A stretch of 64,000 nt of DNA from Spirochaetales bacterium (GTDB lineage Bacteria; Spirochaetota; Spirochaetia; Sphaerochaetales; Sphaerochaetaceae), in assembly GCA_017614375.1 (NCBI GenBank), contig JAGABZ010000007.1, positions 107,418 to 171,417 of the forward strand, written 5' to 3'. Below are positions 59,548 to 64,000 of the stretch, piece after piece. Position 1 is the stretch's first letter, and each line of letters begins with the position of its first letter. The translations under genes were made by a program, and so were the position numbers. The notes under the pieces were generated by a model that worked only from the letters and a program-made list of their open reading frames with translations, was not told the origin of the DNA and searched no databases.

Positions 59548-61158
59548 CTATTCGACGATGACTCTGATGACCTCAGGCAGAAGCTGTCTCTTTCTGGACA
59601 GCACTCCCGGCATCGAGAAAAGGTTCTTTGACAGCCGCCTGTAGGACAGCTTGCCGTTGAGTTTGAAATCCGTAACGGCGAGCACGCTGCTGGCGGTATA
59701 GACATCGGTGATCATCAGCATCGTCCAGTCCAGGTTGTAAGCCTTGCGCACCTCCTCAAGCACCTCCACCAGGCGCTGCTCGATGGCGGTGATTTCCGAC
59801 AGGTGCGGCACTTCGCACTGGCCGATCCCGAAGTGAATCCCGTGCTCGTTGTAGCGCTTGAAGTCCTCTTCGGTGGCCTTTCTGAGGTCCATGTTGCGCA
59901 GACTGCGGCTGTGGCTGTACATCCTCAGCCCGAATTCCCCGAGGTTTTCGATTCCGCCCAGAGCGGCCAGTTCGCCAGCCACAGTGCGGTCCTCGTCGGT
60001 TGTTGTCGGACTCTTTAATAGCACCGTATCGGCAAGCAGTCCGGAGAGCAGCACCCTGGCCGTATCCCTTTTGGGCACGACCCGGTGGCGCTGGAACAGC
60101 CTGTAGACGATGGTGCAGGTACTCCCAAGCGGCTCCGCGTCGAAGAAAATCGGGCTGGAAGTCTTTTCCGGGTCAAGCCTGTGATGGTCGATGATCTCCA
60201 CCACCTTTGCAGTCTCCAGCCCCGGGATGCCCTGTTCCAGTTCGTTGTGGTCCACCATGATGACCTTGTGCATCGGACGCTCCAGAAAGCATCTGCGGGT
60301 GACGAATCCGGCCCATTTGTCCCCGTCGTAGACCGACAGTCCGCGGAGGTTGGACGAAGCCAGCCGCTCCTTTCCCTCGTCGAACAGGTCGTTCATCTGA
60401 AGCGGCGCACCCTGCTTGCCCATGATATTGCCGACCGGGCAGCTCATCCTCAGCAGTCTGAGCGTCTCGGCCGTGTCGGTCTCGGTGCAGAACACTGTGC
60501 CGTCGTATCCCGAGAAATCCAGATCCGAGCCGCTGGTTCCCGTTATCACGATTGCGGGCAAGTCCAGACCGACCCCGTACATGATGTGCCTGTCCTGATG
60601 GCCGACGACCAGGACCGGCCGGTCCATGGCGTCGATGCGGGCCTTGAACGACTCGAAATCCATCGCTCCGGCAATCAGTTCCGCCTCGAAGCGGGTCTGC
60701 TTTCCCCGGTGGATGATCTTTCCGTCCACCGACCGGGCGAAGTTGTCGATATCAAACGAGTACCTGGGCCTCTTCTCGGCGTTTTCGCGCAGGAACCAGG
60801 CGGTGGTGTCGTCTACGGACAGCAGCCCGCAGAACTGCTCACCGTCGAAAACGGGAAGGACCGAAGGATGATCGTTGTAGAGCTGCATCAGATGAGACAC
60901 CGGGTCACCCTTCTGGATGCTCCTGTCGGGGGTGCGCACGACGTCCGAGACGCGGGGGTAGATGTCCTTTCTGTGCGGCGGAGGGGTTATTCCCAGATCG
61001 TTGAACTGGCCCCGGACCGAATCGGTCAGATGTCCGCAGCGGACGGCCACGTAGGTGTTTGACGGGTCAATCGTGTTTTTAAGCTCGGCGTAGGCATAGG
61101 CGGCACAGACGCTGTCCATGTCGGGGTTTCTGTGACCGCAGATAATGATGGTGCTCAT
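59548..61158 (-). CDS. ppaC: CBS-domain Mn-dependent inorganic pyrophosphatase (family II)
   Basis: 536 residues. DHH-type catalytic domain split by a regulatory insert: CGHRNPDMDSV at the N-terminus, CBS pair from about residue 70 with a DRTGG-like domain between (about 125-240), then the rest of the DHH domain with EIIDHHRLD near 325 and a DHHA2 domain to the end. CBS domains bind adenine nucleotides and tune the activity. It hydrolyses pyrophosphate to phosphate in the cytoplasm. Last gene of the minus-strand unit that begins with the decarboxylase genes, 11 bp after the SIMPL gene. Confidence 0.93.
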   Translation of the reverse strand: MSTIIICGHRNPDMDSVCAAYAYAELKNTIDPSNTYVAVRCGHLTDSVRGQFNDLGITPPPHRKDIYPRVSDVVRTPDRSIQKGDPVSHLMQLYNDHPSVLPVFDGEQFCGLLSVDDTTAWFLRENAEKRPRYSFDIDNFARSVDGKIIHRGKQTRFEAELIAGAMDFESFKARIDAMDRPVLVVGHQDRHIMYGVGLDLPAIVITGTSGSDLDFSGYDGTVFCTETDTAETLRLLRMSCPVGNIMGKQGAPLQMNDLFDEGKERLASSNLRGLSVYDGDKWAGFVTRRCFLERPMHKVIMVDHNELEQGIPGLETAKVVEIIDHHRLDPEKTSSPIFFDAEPLGSTCTIVYRLFQRHRVVPKRDTARVLLSGLLADTVLLKSPTTTDEDRTVAGELAALGGIENLGEFGLRMYSHSRSLRNMDLRKATEEDFKRYNEHGIHFGIGQCEVPHLSEITAIEQRLVEVLEEVRKAYNLDWTMLMITDVYTASSVLAVTDFKLNGKLSYRRLSKNLFSMPGVLSRKRQLLPEVIRVIVE

Positions 61159-61169
61159 GGCTGATAACC

Positions 61170-61889
61170 TCAGTAAGCCTTGAATGTCACGCTGACCGTG
61201 GCGGTGATGTTGAGCTCGCCGGTGGGAATGTCGCTGGCTATGTACGCGCTCTCCGCGACAGTGGCGGCGGCGGTGAGCATGGCGGCCTTGTTGGCGCTGC
61301 TGCGGTACGCAGCACCCTCGCTGATCGACGAAGGCTTGCCCAGCCTCAGGTCTCCGGCGTCGGCATAGGCCTCGGCCTTGAGCCGGGCGTCCTCAACAGC
61401 CTGCTCACGGGCCTGGGCGTAGTATTTCTCCCTGTCCCTGGAGTCGAAGGACACCGAACCGAGGTTGATGCCCGATACCGAGGCGGCCAGCTTGTCCAAA
61501 AGCGCGGGGAAACTGTCCAGGTCGTACATCGTCACATAGACTTCCTGGGAGACCCGTTCGCCGTTGACGACCCTCTGGCCGTCAATCCACGAGTAGTCGG
61601 TCCAGAAACTGAGGTTGCGGGTCACCAGGTCCCTGTCCTCGACCCCAAAGAGGCGGATCACCGCCATTATTGCCGAAATCTTGGCATTGGCCAGTTGCTG
61701 GGCCTCGGAGGTGGTCGGAGCCAGCTCGGACACTTCAATGGAGAAATAAACCATGTCAGGGTCAACGGTTATAGTGCTTTCGCCCTGGACATAGATGCTG
61801 CACGGCTCACCCGAACCGGTCAGGGTCTCGCAGCTTGCCAGAAGCATCAGGGCGCAGATAATCAGAACATACGAAAGTGCCTTTTTCAT
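61170..61889 (-). CDS. SIMPL-domain lipoprotein
   Basis: 239 residues. Lipoprotein signal with LLASC (Cys19), then a SIMPL (DUF541) domain: IYVQGESTITVDPDMVYFSIEVSEL, a helical AQQLANAKISAIMAVIR segment and ARLKAEAYADAGDLRLGKPSSISEG. These periplasmic or outer-membrane proteins are linked to envelope stress; exact function is unknown. GGAGT precedes the ATG, which overlaps the Nudix stop (ATGA). Confidence 0.87.
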   Translation of the reverse strand: MKKALSYVLIICALMLLASCETLTGSGEPCSIYVQGESTITVDPDMVYFSIEVSELAPTTSEAQQLANAKISAIMAVIRLFGVEDRDLVTRNLSFWTDYSWIDGQRVVNGERVSQEVYVTMYDLDSFPALLDKLAASVSGINLGSVSFDSRDREKYYAQAREQAVEDARLKAEAYADAGDLRLGKPSSISEGAAYRSSANKAAMLTAAATVAESAYIASDIPTGELNITATVSVTFKAY

Positions 61890-62506
61890 TTTTTACTCCG
61901 TTTTGAAACCACGTCTCTCAGGTAGAATCCCAGGGCACAGGCCATCATTCCGTTGTCGAACTGCCCCTTGCCGATCAGAGAAATCGCGTCGGTTTCGGTC
62001 ATAGTGAGAATCTCGATCTGCTCGGTCGCGTCCAGGTTCTGGCCGGCGACCTTTTCAAGTCCCTCCATCAGAAAGATACTGCAGCGGTTGTCCATGAACG
62101 CGCTGTTGGGCGCGACCGTCCCCAGGAGGGTGCACGTTGAGCAGACAAGTCCCGTCTCCTCCAGCAGTTCCCTCCGCGCCGCCTGCTCGGGGGTCTCCCC
62201 CTTGTCGACCAGCCCGGCGGGGAACTCCAGGCTCACCCGGTCAATGCCGTGGCGGTACTGGCGCTCGATTACGAACCGCATCACACCGTCAGTGCCGCGA
62301 AAGACCGGGATCAGAGTCACCCAGTCCGGGGCATGCATCACAACAAAACGCCCGCTTCTCCCGCCTGGACCTGTGCGGTCACAGGTCCCCAGACTGAGAA
62401 TCGGGCATGTAAAGACTCCGTCCTGACGGGCCGTGGTCTGCCAAAGCAGGTCTGCAGCCGGCCTGTCCCCGTCAAAAGGCGGAAAGTCGTGTTCGGTCAG
62501 GGCCAT
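61886..62506 (-). CDS. Nudix hydrolase, ADP-ribose pyrophosphatase type
   Basis: 206 residues. The Nudix box GLVDKGETPEQAARRELLEETG is visible in overlapping parts with the REL-EE-G core intact, and a proline 15 or so residues beyond fits the ADP-ribose pyrophosphatase subgroup. The ATG at 62506 directly follows the decarboxylase stop at 62509; a longer in-frame reading upstream runs through the decarboxylase gene and is rejected. The role is removal of ADP-ribose or related nucleotides. Confidence 0.88.
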   Translation of the reverse strand: MALTEHDFPPFDGDRPAADLLWQTTARQDGVFTCPILSLGTCDRTGPGGRSGRFVVMHAPDWVTLIPVFRGTDGVMRFVIERQYRHGIDRVSLEFPAGLVDKGETPEQAARRELLEETGLVCSTCTLLGTVAPNSAFMDNRCSIFLMEGLEKVAGQNLDATEQIEILTMTETDAISLIGKGQFDNGMMACALGFYLRDVVSKRSKK

Positions 62507-62508
62507 CG

Positions 62509-63726
62509 TCAGGCAAGGGCCGCCAGGGCGGGCCTCAGTCCGTTGATCAGCGGCTCCATAACCGGAACCGAGGCCAGCAGGACACCGGCGGCAACCGCGC
62601 TGCCTATGACTCCGGCCACGTTGGGCCCCATGGCGTGCATCAGCAGGAAGTTCTGCGGGTCGGCCTCCTGCCCGACCTTTGACGAGACGCGGGCGGCCAT
62701 CGGAACGGCGGAAACTCCGGCGCTTCCGATCAGCGGGTTGACCGGGTGCCTCGGGTCGATCTTGTTCATCAACTTGGCAATCAGCAGTCCGGTGGCGGTT
62801 CCGATGCTGAAGGCGACCATTCCGAGGATGAGGATGCCCAGAGTGTTGAGGTTGAGGAACTTCGAGGCCTCCATCTTTGATCCGACGCTCAGGCCGAGGA
62901 AGATGGTGACCGTGTTCATCAGGGCATTCTGGGCAGTGTCGCTCAGGCGGTTGGTCACTCCGCACTCCTTAAGGAGATTCCCGAACATCAGGGCTCCCAG
63001 AAGCGGCGTGGCGGACGGAAGCAGCAGGGCGCAGACGGCCAGAACGGAAATCGGGAAGATGATCTTCTCGACCTTTGAAACCGGTCTGAGCTGCTGCATG
63101 CGGATCTTGCGCTCGGCGGGAGTGGTCAGGAGCTTCATTATCGGCGGCTGGATGATCGGAACCAGGGCCATGTAGGAATACGCGGCCACGGCAATCGACC
63201 CGAGCAGGTCCGGAGCGAGGCGGCCGGTGACATAGATGGCCGTCGGTCCGTCGGCTCCGCCGATGATTCCGATTGAGGCAGCGGCGTGGAGGTCGAAGTT
63301 GATTCCGGGTATGAAACTCAGAAGCAGGGCCCCCATCAGGGCAAAGAATATGCCGAACTGGGCCGCAGCGCCTAAAAGGAGCATCTTCGGGTTCGCGATC
63401 AGCGGTCCGAAGTCGGTCATCGCGCCGACACCGATGAAGATCAGAATCGGGAACAGACCGGTCTCGATGCCGGCGTCGTAGAGCAGCTTGATAAAGCCCG
63501 CGGCCTGGTTGCTCGGGTCGATGCCGGCAATATAGGCCATGGGGATATTGGAAAGGATGCAACCGAACCCGATCGGAACGAGCAGCAGCGGCTCAAAGCC
63601 CTTTTTGATGGCCAGGTAAAGCAGGAGGAAACCGACAAGGATCATGACGGCGTTTCCCCAGCCTCCGCTTTTGAGGAATCCGATTATTCCGGTCGTCTGC
63701 AACAGATTTGAAAATGCGTCGCCCAT
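62509..63726 (-). CDS. oadB: Na+-translocating decarboxylase beta subunit
   Basis: 405 residues, about nine to eleven membrane segments. [14 protein letters not shown] carries the conserved Asp of the sodium channel, and the second hallmark region is [19 protein letters not shown] at the C-terminus. The subunit couples decarboxylation of a carboxybiotin to Na+ export. The ATG at 63726 has GAGGAG 7 bases upstream; a further ATG at 63762 is less likely. Whether the complex acts on oxaloacetate, methylmalonyl-CoA or glutaconyl-CoA depends on the alpha subunit, which is outside the window. Confidence 0.94.
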   Translation of the reverse strand: MGDAFSNLLQTTGIIGFLKSGGWGNAVMILVGFLLLYLAIKKGFEPLLLVPIGFGCILSNIPMAYIAGIDPSNQAAGFIKLLYDAGIETGLFPILIFIGVGAMTDFGPLIANPKMLLLGAAAQFGIFFALMGALLLSFIPGINFDLHAAASIGIIGGADGPTAIYVTGRLAPDLLGSIAVAAYSYMALVPIIQPPIMKLLTTPAERKIRMQQLRPVSKVEKIIFPISVLAVCALLLPSATPLLGALMFGNLLKECGVTNRLSDTAQNALMNTVTIFLGLSVGSKMEASKFLNLNTLGILILGMVAFSIGTATGLLIAKLMNKIDPRHPVNPLIGSAGVSAVPMAARVSSKVGQEADPQNFLLMHAMGPNVAGVIGSAVAAGVLLASVPVMEPLINGLRPALAALA

Positions 63727-63736
63727 CTTGTACTCC

Positions 63737-64000
63737 TCAGCCGATGACCAGAAGGACGTCATCCGGGTTCATCTGCTGTCCCTGGGTGACGTTGATTGAC
63801 TGTACCGTTCCGCTGCAGGGGGCGTAAATCGGGTTTTCCATCTTCATCGCCTCCATCACCAGAATCTGCTGGTTTTCCTTGACGGCGTCGCCGACCTTGC
63901 AGTCGATGCGCAGGATCAGTCCGGGCATCGGAGCCCTGACCTGTGTTCCGCCGGCGGGAGCGGGGGCCGGAGCGGGGGCCGCGGCAGGTGCGGCACCGGC
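63737..64000 (-). CDS. Biotin carrier domain of the Na+-translocating decarboxylase (partial)
   Basis: Visible part is an Ala/Pro-rich linker ([11 protein letters not shown]) followed by a biotinyl domain with the biotin lysine in VMEAMKMEN and the end [10 protein letters not shown]. The frame continues past the window edge. It could be a separate gamma-type carrier (MmdC/GcdC-like) or the C-terminus of the carboxyltransferase alpha subunit; the linker occurs in both. It lies 10 bp upstream of oadB. Confidence 0.88.
   Translation of the reverse strand, partial: AGAAPAAAPAPAPAPAGGTQVRAPMPGLILRIDCKVGDAVKENQQILVMEAMKMENPIYAPCSGTVQSINVTQGQQMNPDDVLLVIG

Noticed and set aside
61886..62965. A longer Nudix protein with a 150-residue N-terminal extension
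   Set aside because: The extension is an out-of-frame reading of the oadB gene; the ATG at 62506 directly follows the oadB stop.

Overview
The window reads as a GC-rich chromosome segment of a spirochaete. The evidence is an archaeal/eukaryotic-type phenylalanyl-tRNA synthetase pair (pheS, pheT), an EF-G of the mitochondrial-like spirochaete type, a carD-ispDF pair with a fused IspDF, and a long serine hydroxymethyltransferase. The species cannot be fixed from the sequence; a Sphaerochaeta- or Treponema-like host relative with a fermentative life style (Na+-pumping decarboxylase, malic enzyme, alpha-galactosidase, ABC carbohydrate-type transporter) would fit.

Layout. 0-7.6 kb (minus strand): glycine cleavage operon glyA-gcvH-gcvPA-gcvPB followed by a hydantoinase, a phospholipase-D lipoprotein and a truncated secreted protein. 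7.7-7.9 kb: infA with a clear sigma-70 promoter. 8-17.3 kb: a seven-gene minus-strand operon (two ABC permeases, solute-binding protein, PHP hydrolase, secreted metallo-beta-lactamase-fold protein, M81 peptidase, LarA-like racemase) divergent from its likely DeoR-family regulator. 17.3-20.5 kb: exonuclease, flavodoxin-fold oxidoreductase, lpdA, hpf.

20.7-29.3 kb is accessory: a lipoprotein, a nuclease-helicase (DUF2075 type), an N-formylglutamate-amidohydrolase cassette, hipBA, an unknown 271-residue protein and a higBA-like pair. Two inverted arrays of 41-42 bp palindromic repeats flank the unknown gene and the higBA pair. 29.3-37.3 kb holds a DNA repair and replication group (lexA, holA, uvrC, a spore-photoproduct-lyase-like radical SAM enzyme), an odd E2-like protein, rsmE and malQ. 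A third repeat array sits between malQ and fusA.

37.7-52.6 kb is core: fusA, a P-loop protein, ispDF, carD, pheST, a fused E1 alpha-beta dehydrogenase, a VTT membrane protein, an AlaX-type editing protein, an Ldh-type dehydrogenase and malic enzyme. 52.7-56.8 kb is an AT-rich accessory island (Schlafen-like ATPase/regulator, Fic enzyme, DUF4143 ATPase) ending at a tRNA-Cys gene. 57.2-64 kb: GH36 alpha-galactosidase, CBS-type Mn-pyrophosphatase, SIMPL lipoprotein, Nudix hydrolase, and the beta and biotin-carrier parts of a Na+-pumping decarboxylase.

The two most unusual signals are the repeat arrays (same architecture at three sites, with compensatory changes in the hairpin arms) and at least five genes whose predicted promoters place the transcription start on or within two bases of the start codon, which implies leaderless mRNAs. 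All promoters and terminators here are read by eye from hexamers and hairpins. No searches were run, so family assignments rest on recognised motifs.
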